Assembly (NCBI RefSeq): GCF_039539445.1
Contig: NZ_BAABDD010000011.1
Location: 100,209 to 164,208 of the forward strand
DNA length: 64,000 bases
Reading direction: 5' to 3'
From: Salinactinospora qingdaonensis
Lineage (GTDB): Bacteria > Actinomycetota > Actinomycetes > Streptosporangiales > Streptosporangiaceae
Shown: positions 17,993 through 26,097 of the stretch, piece after piece
How the letters are laid out: the number at the start of each line of letters is the position of its first letter
Numbering within the stretch: position 1 is the stretch's first letter
The notes under the pieces: model-generated
Told to the model about the DNA's origin: nothing
Database searches by the model: none
What the model saw: the letters and a program-made list of their open reading frames with translations, nothing else
Position numbers and translations under genes: made by a program

Positions 17993-20900
17993 TCACTCAG
18001 GGCCGGCCAGCTCGGCAATCAGGTCCTCGGTGGTCATCGCCTCTGGGGCGGTACGCGACGGTGTCGAGGCGCGGTCGGTGGCGGGGGTGGGCTCGACGGT
18101 GACCGTTGCGGGCACGGTGGTGGCGTCGGAGTTCATGCGGCTCAACAGGTGGGCGCTGAGCTCCTCGACGGTGGGGTGGGACCAGATGGCGGTGGCGGGG
18201 ATGCGTTGCCGGCAGGCGGCTTGCAGGGCGTCGCGGGCGCGGATGGCCATGAGGGAGTCCATCCCCAACTCCATGAACGGTCGCCGCAGCGGGACCTGAT
18301 CGGTCTCGCAGCCCAGTACGTCGGCGACGGTCGCGCGCACGGTCGTGCGCATCAGTTCGGTGCGCGTCGCCGGGGAATCGGCGGCGGCCAGTCGGGTGAC
18401 CAGGCCGGCCGCCTGCTCCTGGCGGGGCGCCACGGTGGTGGTGTCGGTGGCGGCTGAGACCAGGCGGACCCGTACCCCCTCCAAAACGGCGGCGGGCTGG
18501 TCGGTGTCGTCGGCCAGGGTGACGGTGGCGACGAGTTCCTCGGGGTCGGCGCGGGTAAGGCGGGCGTGGCAGGTGAGGCGATCGGGGGCGGCGCCGCTGA
18601 ACCACACCGCGCTGACACCCACCGGAACGGCCAACTGCACCGGGCCGGGCAGGGCGCGGGTCAGCACCGAGACCAGTTGCAGGCCCGCGTCGAACAGGAG
18701 GGGGTGAGGTGCCCCGGGGGCGGGCCGCGTCGCGTCGGTGATCTCGACCGTGGCCACAGCCTCGCCGTCACCGGATGCGACCGCCCGCAGGGGGCGGGCT
18801 GTGGGGCCGCACGCCACGCCCAGATCGGCGAGAGCCGCATAGACCTCGTCGACGGTCACGGGGGTGGTACAGCGCGTGTGGGCGGCGGCCACACTCGGTA
18901 CCGCCCCGACGTCGGCGACGTCGCGGGCGCGGCCTTGCAGGTGCTCGCGTGTGATGCCGTCGGTTGCGCGGGAGGTGACGGTGACGGCGGAGGCTCCGGC
19001 GTCGCCGGTCACGGCGAGCTGCACCTGGGGCTGCTGGGCGGTGGTGGCCAGCTCCAGCGGGTCGGTGAGGAGGATGTCGCTCACGCGCCGCCACCGCCCC
19101 GGCGCAGGCGGCAGCGCGCGGGCCAGCACCGCCAACAACACTCCCACGGTGGCGGCCCGGTGGCCGTTGACGGTGTAGTCGTCGAGGTAGGGCACGGTCG
19201 GTGGGGCGGGGCGCACCGGGAACACGGTGGTGTCGGGCTGGTGCAGGACTTCGACCGGCTCGCCTACGAGGGGGTGGTGCCCCGGCGCGGCGGCGGAGGT
19301 GTCCCGGTAGTCGACGCGGTCGATGTGGCGGTGGTGCCAGGGGGCGGGGGGCAGCACCAGCGCCGGTAGGTCCTCGGGCGTGGGCCATGCCACGTCGACG
19401 CCGAGGGTGTGCAGGTGGGCGAGCGAGGTCAGCATCGTGTCGCGCTCGTCGCACTCGTGGTGGCCCGAGGCCAGCACCACGCTGCCGTCCTCCTCTGCGG
19501 CGGGTTCGCCGGGCTGGGCGGTGATGGTCTCCTCGACGGCGCGGGCGAGCACCGGCCGGGGGGCGAGTTCGACGAAGGCGGTGGGGGTGGTGGCCAGGTC
19601 GGCGATGGCCTCGGCGAAGCGCACCGGTTGGCGTAGGTTGTGCGCCCAGTACTCGGTGCCCAGTTCCGGGCCGTCAACGGCGGCTCCGGTCACGGTCGAG
19701 CGCATCGGCAGTCGGGCGGGCTGGGCGGTGACCTCCCCGACCATGGTGCGCAGGCGGGGCAGCAGCTCATCGATATAGGGGCTGTGGGCTGGGAAGTCCT
19801 CGCCCACACGGGAGGCGTAGGCGCCCATGGCGGCCAGTTCGCGTTGGAGGTCGGTGAGCGCGCTCACCTCGCCGGAGACGACCGTGGTGTGGGCGGAGTT
19901 GAGCGCTGCTACGCCGAGCCGGTCGGCGCGTGTGGCGATGTGGTGTTCCACGGTGGCCGGGTCGAGGTCGGTGACGACCATCCCGCCCTGGTCGGCGACC
20001 TCGGCCAGGAGTTGACTGCGAGCGTGGACGATCCGGCAGGCGTCAGCCAAGTCCAGCGCGCCGGCGACGTGGGCCGCGGCGACTTCGCCGAGGCTGTGGC
20101 CCACGACCACGTCGGGGGTGACGCCCCAGCGGCGCCAGGTGCGGGCCAGGGCCACCTGAACGGCGAAGACGGCGGGCTGGATGAGGTCGACTCCGGCCAG
20201 TTCACGCTCGTCGCCGGGGCGCCACAGTTCGTGGCCGAGCGCGGCGAAGCCGGCGCGACACTCGTCGAGAGCCTGGCTGAAGTCGGGGGTGGTGGCGCTG
20301 AGCGTCTCGCCCATGCGTATCCAGTGGGAGCCGTGTCCGGAGAAGACGAAGGCCACGCGCGGGCGCTGGGCGGGTACGGGGCGCGGTCCGATCAGGTCGG
20401 GGTGGCGTCGTCCGGCGCTGAGCTGCTCCAGGACCGTGGCCGCCTCCTCGGCGGAGCCGGCCAGCAGCGCCGCGCGGTGACTGCGCGGCGTGTGGCGGTG
20501 GGCGGCGCTGCCGGCGACCCGGTCGATCTCGCCGGCGGCCACCTGTGGTGCCCATGCGGCGGCCAGGTCGCGTACCTCGTCGGTGGAGCGCGCCGAGATC
20601 GGTATGACCACACGCTGGGGCTGCCTGCGCTGCGGTGGCACGGGCGCCGCGGGTGGGGACTCCAAGACGACGTGGGCGTTGGTGCCGCCGAAGCCGAACG
20701 AGCTGACGCCGGCCAGCCGGGAGGTATCGCGGTGGGGCCAGGGCTCGGTGGTGTGCTGCACGGCGATGGGCCGCTGGTCGAGGCGCAGGTGCGGGTTGGG
20801 ATGCTCGTAGTGGATCGTGGCGGGCAGCACCCCGTGGTGCAGCGCCAGCATGGTCTTGATGACGCCGGCGATACCGGCGGCGGCCTCCAGGTGGCCGAGA

Positions 20901-21931
20901 TTGGACTTGACCGAGCCGACCCGAAGCGGGTGGGCGGCGTCGCGGCCCTTGCCCAGGGTGGCGGCCAGCGCTGCCACCTCCATGGCGTCGCCCAGGGTCG
21001 TGCCGGTGCCGTGGGCTTCGACATAGTCGACCTGGTGAGGGGCGATGTCGGCGCGGCTGTAGACGTCGCTGAGCAGGTGCTCCTGGCTGAGTCGGTTGGG
21101 CGCGAACAGCCCGTTGGACAGCCCGTCGGAGTTGACGCCGCTCTCGCGCAGCAGCGCATAGACCCGGTCGCCTTCGACGTGGGCGTCGTCGAGGCGCTTG
21201 AGGATGACTACTCCGGCGCCCTCGCTGCGGACGTAGCCGTTGGCGCGGTGGTCAAAGGGGGTGCAGCGCCCGTCGGGGGCCATGAAGCCGCCCTTGCTGA
21301 AGCTGACGGTGAGCATGGGGTTGAGCAGCACGTTGACACCGCCGACGATGGCCACGTCGATCTCGCCGCGTCGCAGCGCGTTGGCGGCCAGGTCGAGGGC
21401 CACCAGCGACGAGGAGCAGGCAGTGTCGACGGTGAGACTGGGGCCGCGCAGGTCGTAGCAGTAGGAGATGCGGTTGGCCAGCACGCTGGCCACCGAGCCG
21501 CTGAGCGCGTAGGGAGTGGCTTCCTGGCCGGCGGCCAGGCGCAAAACGGCGAAGTCGGGGGCGGCGCTGCCGATGTAGACGCCGGTCCTGCTGGCGCGCA
21601 GTCTCGCCTCGGGCAGGGCGGCGTCGTGGAGGGCTTCGGCGACCACCTCCAGCGTGAGGCGCTGCTGGGGGTCCATGTCGCGGGCCTCGCGCGCCGAGAT
21701 CCGGAAGAAGTCGGCGTCGAAGCCGTCGATGTCGTCGAGAAGACCTGCCCATCGGGTGCTCATGGTGCCCGGATGGTCGGGGTCGGGGTGGTACAGCCGC
21801 CCCATCTCCCAGCGTTCGTCGGGGATCTCGCGCACCGCGTCGGTCCCGGTGGTGAGCAACTGCCAAAACTCGTCGAGCCCGCTGGCCTGGGGGAAGCGAC
21901 ACCCCATGCCGATAGCCCCAACTGCCACCAT
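17993..21931 (-). CDS. Type I PKS, KS-AT-(degenerate DH)-ACP
   Basis: The 1,312-residue protein begins directly with the KS domain (GMGCRFPQASG), without an upstream docking or loading domain. KS Cys172 (VDTACSSSL), His307 (EAHGTGT) and His347 are present. The AT (525-840) has Ser613 in GHSLGE and the motif PAHS at 714. A hot-dog domain (885-1160) follows with HPLVGE, but the active-site histidine of the DH motif is replaced by Tyr919 (DDYTVNG); Asp1081 in HPLLFDAGLQ is kept. The ACP has Ser1226 in LGMDSL. There is no KR, so a working DH would have no substrate. It very likely accepts the starter from the free ACP and passes a diketide to the next protein. Confidence 0.92.
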   Translation of the reverse strand: MVAVGAIGMGCRFPQASGLDEFWQLLTTGTDAVREIPDERWEMGRLYHPDPDHPGTMSTRWAGLLDDIDGFDADFFRISAREARDMDPQQRLTLEVVAEALHDAALPEARLRASRTGVYIGSAAPDFAVLRLAAGQEATPYALSGSVASVLANRISYCYDLRGPSLTVDTACSSSLVALDLAANALRRGEIDVAIVGGVNVLLNPMLTVSFSKGGFMAPDGRCTPFDHRANGYVRSEGAGVVILKRLDDAHVEGDRVYALLRESGVNSDGLSNGLFAPNRLSQEHLLSDVYSRADIAPHQVDYVEAHGTGTTLGDAMEVAALAATLGKGRDAAHPLRVGSVKSNLGHLEAAAGIAGVIKTMLALHHGVLPATIHYEHPNPHLRLDQRPIAVQHTTEPWPHRDTSRLAGVSSFGFGGTNAHVVLESPPAAPVPPQRRQPQRVVIPISARSTDEVRDLAAAWAPQVAAGEIDRVAGSAAHRHTPRSHRAALLAGSAEEAATVLEQLSAGRRHPDLIGPRPVPAQRPRVAFVFSGHGSHWIRMGETLSATTPDFSQALDECRAGFAALGHELWRPGDERELAGVDLIQPAVFAVQVALARTWRRWGVTPDVVVGHSLGEVAAAHVAGALDLADACRIVHARSQLLAEVADQGGMVVTDLDPATVEHHIATRADRLGVAALNSAHTTVVSGEVSALTDLQRELAAMGAYASRVGEDFPAHSPYIDELLPRLRTMVGEVTAQPARLPMRSTVTGAAVDGPELGTEYWAHNLRQPVRFAEAIADLATTPTAFVELAPRPVLARAVEETITAQPGEPAAEEDGSVVLASGHHECDERDTMLTSLAHLHTLGVDVAWPTPEDLPALVLPPAPWHHRHIDRVDYRDTSAAAPGHHPLVGEPVEVLHQPDTTVFPVRPAPPTVPYLDDYTVNGHRAATVGVLLAVLARALPPAPGRWRRVSDILLTDPLELATTAQQPQVQLAVTGDAGASAVTVTSRATDGITREHLQGRARDVADVGAVPSVAAAHTRCTTPVTVDEVYAALADLGVACGPTARPLRAVASGDGEAVATVEITDATRPAPGAPHPLLFDAGLQLVSVLTRALPGPVQLAVPVGVSAVWFSGAAPDRLTCHARLTRADPEELVATVTLADDTDQPAAVLEGVRVRLVSAATDTTTVAPRQEQAAGLVTRLAAADSPATRTELMRTTVRATVADVLGCETDQVPLRRPFMELGMDSLMAIRARDALQAACRQRIPATAIWSHPTVEELSAHLLSRMNSDATTVPATVTVEPTPATDRASTPSRTAPEAMTTEDLIAELAGPE

Positions 21932-22743
21932 GTACTTGCCCCTATCTCACTAGCCTCCACTGGCACGAGTTTCTTCAGCCTCGTGCGGCGGCACCGGCAG
22001 CTCTGCTGAACCCAGGCGCCGATATTGGGGGCGTGGAGGTTCCGGAAACGGATGACCAACTCAGGTGCCGGCGCGGCCGATGTGGCCTGCCGGCGACTGT
22101 GGTCGTACCGGTAAGGCAGAGCGCGACGAGACGTCGCGGGAGTGGCGCGCCGCCCTGGGCGAACGTCGACGCTGTGGCCGCACGGCGCGAGCTCCCATGG
22201 GGAGAAGTCGCATGCCCTGGGCTGAATGGCGGCGCAAGCGGCTCCGCGGCGGGTGGGTCGAGCGTGGTGAGGAACGCAGTGGGGTGGGGTGGTCGCGGGT
22301 GGGACGCGCCGGCGCGGATGGGGCGGCTAGGAGCAGGAACGCTGTGGTGCTGGAGGACGTTTCGCCGGCCCCATAGGGGATATGACCAAGATCGCTGTCC
22401 TGAAATGCGGTTTTCCCTAGTTTCGGACAGGAGCACATAACTTTTCGGCGCTCACGACGGATGTGGTGACCATCGATCCCCGGCATCGCCGACGGAGAGC
22501 CGCCGACGCTTGAGGAAGAGGGACAATCCTCCCCAGCGCGCGGGCTCCTCCGGTCTCGCATACAGCGCCCTACTCACCGCGGATTGTGTTTCGGACCATA
22601 GCAATTCACTATAAAAACACGACAGATCAGCTATAGAGGTGACTATAGACGCATAATTAAGAAAGAGCAATGATCTACCATATTTTGGACGAAATACGGA
22701 CGATTATAGTTCGGTACCTATGATCTTGCGCACACACGACAAC
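21932..22743. other. Long upstream region of the PKS operon, partly AT-rich
   Basis: No gene is supported in these 812 bases. The left two thirds are GC-rich. Positions 22560-22740 are strikingly AT-rich for this genome, with several TATAG and TATAA strings. This is the likely promoter and leader of the leftward PKS operon. Confidence 0.5.
22642..22670 (-). promoter_or_regulatory. Candidate promoter of the PKS operon
   Basis: On the minus strand TTGCTC (22665-22670) and TATAGT (22642-22647) are 17 bases apart, a good sigma-70-type spacing. The neighbouring CTATAG-N6-CTATAG (22631-22648) is symmetric and could be an operator. The call rests on sequence pattern only; the leader to the PKS start would be about 700 bases. 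Confidence 0.35.
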
Positions 22744-22781
22744 GGCCCCACAACACCGCTCGTCGAAGGCGTTGTGGGGCC
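22744..22781 (-). terminator. Terminator after the StyA-like gene
   Basis: GGCCCCACAACACC and GGCGTTGTGGGGCC form a 14-bp stem with one mismatch around a 10-base loop, 30 bases beyond the monooxygenase stop. It separates this gene from the PKS operon. Confidence 0.7.
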
Positions 22782-22810
22782 TACCGCAGCCGCAGCGACC
22801 AGCGCGGCTC

Positions 22811-24079
22811 CTATCCGTTATTGCTATTACGTGCTTGCACCTCGGCCAGGTAGGCGCGGGTGAGATCCGGCGCGAACAGCCAGTTCTGGTAGTCGGTGGG
22901 GTCGTTCCACCCCTGCACCCACCGGTCGGCGACCTCGGGGTAGGTCATGGCCGCGCCGATGAACTCGGCGAAATGCTCAGGCGGCGTGGCGCTTTCCCCC
23001 ATGGTGGCGATGCTTTGCACGAACTGCTCAGCGTGCTGGCCATACTCCCAGAACCGCTCGAACATGCCCGCGAGGGTGTCGCGGTCAAAGGGCCGATCGC
23101 CGTGCTCCAGGATGCTGCTGAGGTAACTTTCCGCACATCGGGTGGAATTGTTCCACCCCTGCCCCCCAGCAGGGTCGGAGGTGATGACCACGTCGGCGAT
23201 GCCGAGGACGGAGCCGCCCGAGGGCAGGGTTCCCACCGGCTTACGCACCTGCGGGCGCAGCGTTTGCAGCAGCACGCTATTGCCGTCGACCAACGAGGCG
23301 TCCTTACACCGCTCGTAGTACTCCGGCGCGCAGCGTTTGAGGACGCCCTTCATCTGGTTCAACACCTCGTCGGGGTCGGGGTGACGGTCGGGCTTGGACA
23401 GATCCATGAGGTTGCCCGGCTTGTCGACCACGAACAGCGAGTGGCAGGGACCCTGCGAGGTGAGCACCGGCACGAGGAAGATGTGCCCACCGTTGGAGGT
23501 AGAGGCCACCCATCCGGCGTCGCCGTCGCCGTAGCTGTCGGAGGTGACGTCGTAGAGGTAGGCCTGGGTGAGGACGCGGGGACGGGCGCCACTGAACCGA
23601 TTCGGGTCGTGGTCGAAGAGGTCGCCTAGCTCACCGGCGCCGACGGCGATGACGACGAGATCGAACATTCGGGAGAAGTAGTCGAGGTCGGAGAGCGTCA
23701 CCCCGTGGATGACGACCTTGCCGCCGCGGTCCTCGAAGTACTCCAGCCAGTCGGCCATTTTGACGCGGCGATCGACCGAGATCGCGTACTGGCCATCACC
23801 GAAGTTGCCCCGCAGCGAGACCCCAGGACCACCGCCCGAGTACAGCGACACGTTGAACTCCTCCATCCGAGGAGCCACGCCGGCCCAGAAGTCGAGGTGG
23901 TGGGCTTGCTCATACTTGAGGACGGTGGGCAGCGTGAACTGCGTAACCGCCGGACGTCCCGTGCGGATTTCAGTAGAGGTCTTGGCTGTGATCAACGTAA
24001 CGTCATAGTCGTGGCTCAGCAGTCCGTGGGCCAGATGAAGACCTGACTGCCCCGCCCCAACGACGAGGACCTTGCGCAT
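22811..24079 (-). CDS. StyA-family FAD-dependent monooxygenase
   Basis: The 422-residue protein has an N-terminal FAD-binding turn, VLVVGAGQSGLHLAHGLL, followed by ITAKTSTEIRTGR, the pattern of styrene/indole monooxygenase oxygenase subunits (group E flavoprotein monooxygenases). VVIAVGAGELGDLF and SDPAGGQGWNNSTRCAESYL are the second flavin segments. These enzymes epoxidise alkenes or indoles with reduced FAD supplied by a separate StyB-like reductase. No reductase gene is seen in the window. The ATG at 24079 is the natural family start, with AGAAGG about 10 bases before it. Its position beside the PKS genes suggests a tailoring role, which is inference. Confidence 0.8.
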   Translation of the reverse strand: MRKVLVVGAGQSGLHLAHGLLSHDYDVTLITAKTSTEIRTGRPAVTQFTLPTVLKYEQAHHLDFWAGVAPRMEEFNVSLYSGGGPGVSLRGNFGDGQYAISVDRRVKMADWLEYFEDRGGKVVIHGVTLSDLDYFSRMFDLVVIAVGAGELGDLFDHDPNRFSGARPRVLTQAYLYDVTSDSYGDGDAGWVASTSNGGHIFLVPVLTSQGPCHSLFVVDKPGNLMDLSKPDRHPDPDEVLNQMKGVLKRCAPEYYERCKDASLVDGNSVLLQTLRPQVRKPVGTLPSGGSVLGIADVVITSDPAGGQGWNNSTRCAESYLSSILEHGDRPFDRDTLAGMFERFWEYGQHAEQFVQSIATMGESATPPEHFAEFIGAAMTYPEVADRWVQGWNDPTDYQNWLFAPDLTRAYLAEVQARNSNNG

Positions 24080-24387
24080 GTGTGTACACCTTCTCGCAGA
24101 GATGGCAAAAGGGGGGAGAAGAGAGGCGTGCCCACCACAGCATGTAAGCGCCGACCTGCCTAAGAGCACCAGTAGCGCACGCCAGCGATAGCGTAACGGC
24201 GCCCACCCAACCTGAAACGCCGCCAGATTAGCGCAGAAACCCTATTGGAGCCGACAAATCGCCTTCGAGGGTTGGGACATATAAACCTGCTGAGTAGCAG
24301 CCCCAACACGCCGCGGAGTCGCACCCCTGCCCCGGGAGCACTCACTGTTCATCACACTGCGGGTTATGAGAGAGGTCAGTACCCACC

Positions 24388-25161
24388 GTGGTCTCCCCCA
24401 CCCCTAATACCGACAGCCCCGAACGCCGGTACTGTCAGGTACCGCTGTGCCTGCATACGCGGGTTGTCACCACTCCAGAAGTGGTGCGACTCGCCAAGAT
24501 CTTGCTTCCTCCCTCTGCGTATGCGCTCTACGAGCACATCGCCTGCTCACCCACCGGCTTGGCCATCGCCGAACTCGCCCACCGCAGCGAGACACCGGTT
24601 GGGGCGACCAAGATCACAGTTCAGTCACTTCTGTCGAGCGGGTTGGCCCATACCCGCGACGAGGACCGGTCGGTGACGGTGGCCGGTGCGAACTTGAAGC
24701 GGGAGCAGACCCTCATCTCGACGGTGTGCCCCGATCCCGTCGAGATGAGGGTCCAGATGCCGTTTCGTGGCGAGCGGGCCGTCACGATCACCTCACATTT
24801 CGGGCGGGCCCGGTTGTCCAACGGCACCGCGCCGATTTCGCTGACCGGCTCCCCCCGCCACTGGCGCCATCAGGGACAGTGGGACGAGGCCACCCGGGGC
24901 ACGCTGGGCATGGTGATCCTGGTCGAACCCGACGACCCGCGCGCCACGGACGCCGCGCTGGCCTACTGCCGCAAGCACCGGCTCCCTTATGTCCTGGCCG
25001 TTCCCCTACAGGGAGCGATCCACCACGCGCGTCGGCGGATTCGCCGGGAGCTGGAACTCAACGAGACCCCCATCCTCGGCTGCGACCCCCACGACTCCCG
25101 CGACGTCACCGAGGTGCTGTGGACCCTGCTGCACTTAGTACGCGCTGCGGACCGGTCCTAG
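24388..25161 (+). CDS. DUF742 winged-helix domain fused to a degenerate conservon-type GTPase
   Basis: The GTG at 24388 follows AGAGGT. Residues 30-95 match the winged helix of DUF742 (CvnC) proteins: ILLPPSAYALYEHIA, then GLAIAELAHRSETPVGATKI. Residues 96-250 match CvnD small GTPases in layout: TLGMVILVEPDDPRATDAAL, HRLPYVLAVPLQGA, then NETPILGCDPHDSRDVTEVL. The nucleotide motifs are gone: the P-loop position reads VAGANLKREQTL with no GK(S/T), the TPGQ switch reads TGSPRHW, and the base-recognition motif reads AVPLQGA. CvnA, CvnB and cytochrome P450 partners are absent. It is probably a non-GTPase regulator of the adjacent locus. The fold assignment is by pattern only. Confidence 0.65.
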   Translation: MVSPTPNTDSPERRYCQVPLCLHTRVVTTPEVVRLAKILLPPSAYALYEHIACSPTGLAIAELAHRSETPVGATKITVQSLLSSGLAHTRDEDRSVTVAGANLKREQTLISTVCPDPVEMRVQMPFRGERAVTITSHFGRARLSNGTAPISLTGSPRHWRHQGQWDEATRGTLGMVILVEPDDPRATDAALAYCRKHRLPYVLAVPLQGAIHHARRRIRRELELNETPILGCDPHDSRDVTEVLWTLLHLVRAADRS

Positions 25162-25165
25162 CCAC

Positions 25166-25184
25166 GGGGCGGCGTGGCCGCCCC
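25166..25184 (+). terminator. Hairpin after the DUF742 fusion gene
   Basis: GGGGCGGC and GCCGCCCC form an 8-bp perfect stem around GTG, a few bases after the stop codon. Confidence 0.55.
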
Positions 25185-25229
25185 AGCGGCGCGGGGGTGA
25201 CGGTTCACGGCAGCGCCATCCCCGCGCTA

Positions 25230-25247
25230 GGGCGGGGGTACCCGCCC
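25230..25247. terminator. Second hairpin between convergent genes
   Basis: GGGCGGG and CCCGCCC pair around GGTA. It lies between the ends of the DUF742 fusion gene and the TetR gene and could serve the latter on the minus strand. Confidence 0.45.
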
Positions 25248-25260
25248 GTCTTAAGCGCGG

Positions 25261-25899
25261 TCACCCGGCGGATTCCCCGCTGGTCTCGTAGAGGTGGCTG
25301 AGTCCGTCCAAGAAGGCGGTCAGCGCCAGTTCAAAGCTGTCGTGGTCGATCTCGGCGGCGTGCTCGGCCAGCCGGTGGGCTTGAGAGAGGTTGGGGTAGC
25401 GGTCGCGGTAGACGCGGATGTCGGCGTCGAAGCCGCGGGAGAACGAATGGAGCGCGGCCCCCACCACGAGATACTTCGTGGAGGCACCGATCATGGTGGC
25501 CAACCGCGCGGGCCACCCCGCCCCCACCAATCCGCCGTGGACGGCATCGGCCATGCGCAGGGCCGCGTCCCGGCGTCCCGGGCCGCTGGCGATGAACGGG
25601 ACCATGTTCGGGTGGGCCGACAGCGCCGCAAAATAGGAGCGCGCCCACAGCCTGATCCCCTGGCGCCAATCGCCGGCCTCGAATCCGGAGACGTCGATAC
25701 CGGCGGCCATCTCCTGGGCTATGTCGGTGAGTAACTCCTCTTTGGTCCGGTAGTGGCTGTACAGCGACGCGGCGCGCACGTCCAACTCTTGGGCGAGTTT
25801 GCGCATCGACAGTCCTTCGAGCCCGTCGCGATCGACCAGCGCCAACGCGGTCGAACGGATCACCTCTGGACTCAACAACGGCGTCTTGGGCCGACCCAC
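25261..25899 (-). CDS. TetR-family regulator next to the acyl-CoA dehydrogenase
   Basis: The 212-residue protein carries a TetR helix-turn-helix (LSMRKLAQELDVRAASLYSH, residues 30-49) and a tetracycline-repressor-like C-terminal ligand domain. I start it at the GTG at 25899 (VGRPKTPLLSPEVI) because GGGGAGGGGAG precedes it at good spacing; the open frame continues 33 codons upstream without a ribosome site. It is divergent from the acyl-CoA dehydrogenase gene across 198 bases containing the imperfect dyad GTTAGTTTAAC. It most likely controls that gene and perhaps the polyketide locus. Confidence 0.85.
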   Translation of the reverse strand: MGRPKTPLLSPEVIRSTALALVDRDGLEGLSMRKLAQELDVRAASLYSHYRTKEELLTDIAQEMAAGIDVSGFEAGDWRQGIRLWARSYFAALSAHPNMVPFIASGPGRRDAALRMADAVHGGLVGAGWPARLATMIGASTKYLVVGAALHSFSRGFDADIRVYRDRYPNLSQAHRLAEHAAEIDHDSFELALTAFLDGLSHLYETSGESAG

Positions 25900-26097
25900 G
25901 AAGCTACTCCCCTCCCCTGTGCGACAGCAGCGTCTCCCATCATCGCCCATCCACGACCATCGCTCTTGCCAAGTGGTCACTGCCGTCATACCCTGCAAAA
26001 CCGAACACTGTTAGTTTAACGGGGTAGCGCGATCCCAACGGGCCCGTACACGCAGCCGGTCCGGCGACCCCCGAGGCGGCTTGGCAAGGAGAAGTAG

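Noticed and set aside
14251..21931. Ketoreductase or enoylreductase domains in the PKS proteins
   Set aside because: No second nucleotide-binding motif (GxGxxG/A) occurs between AT and ACP in either protein; only a DH-like fold is present in one.
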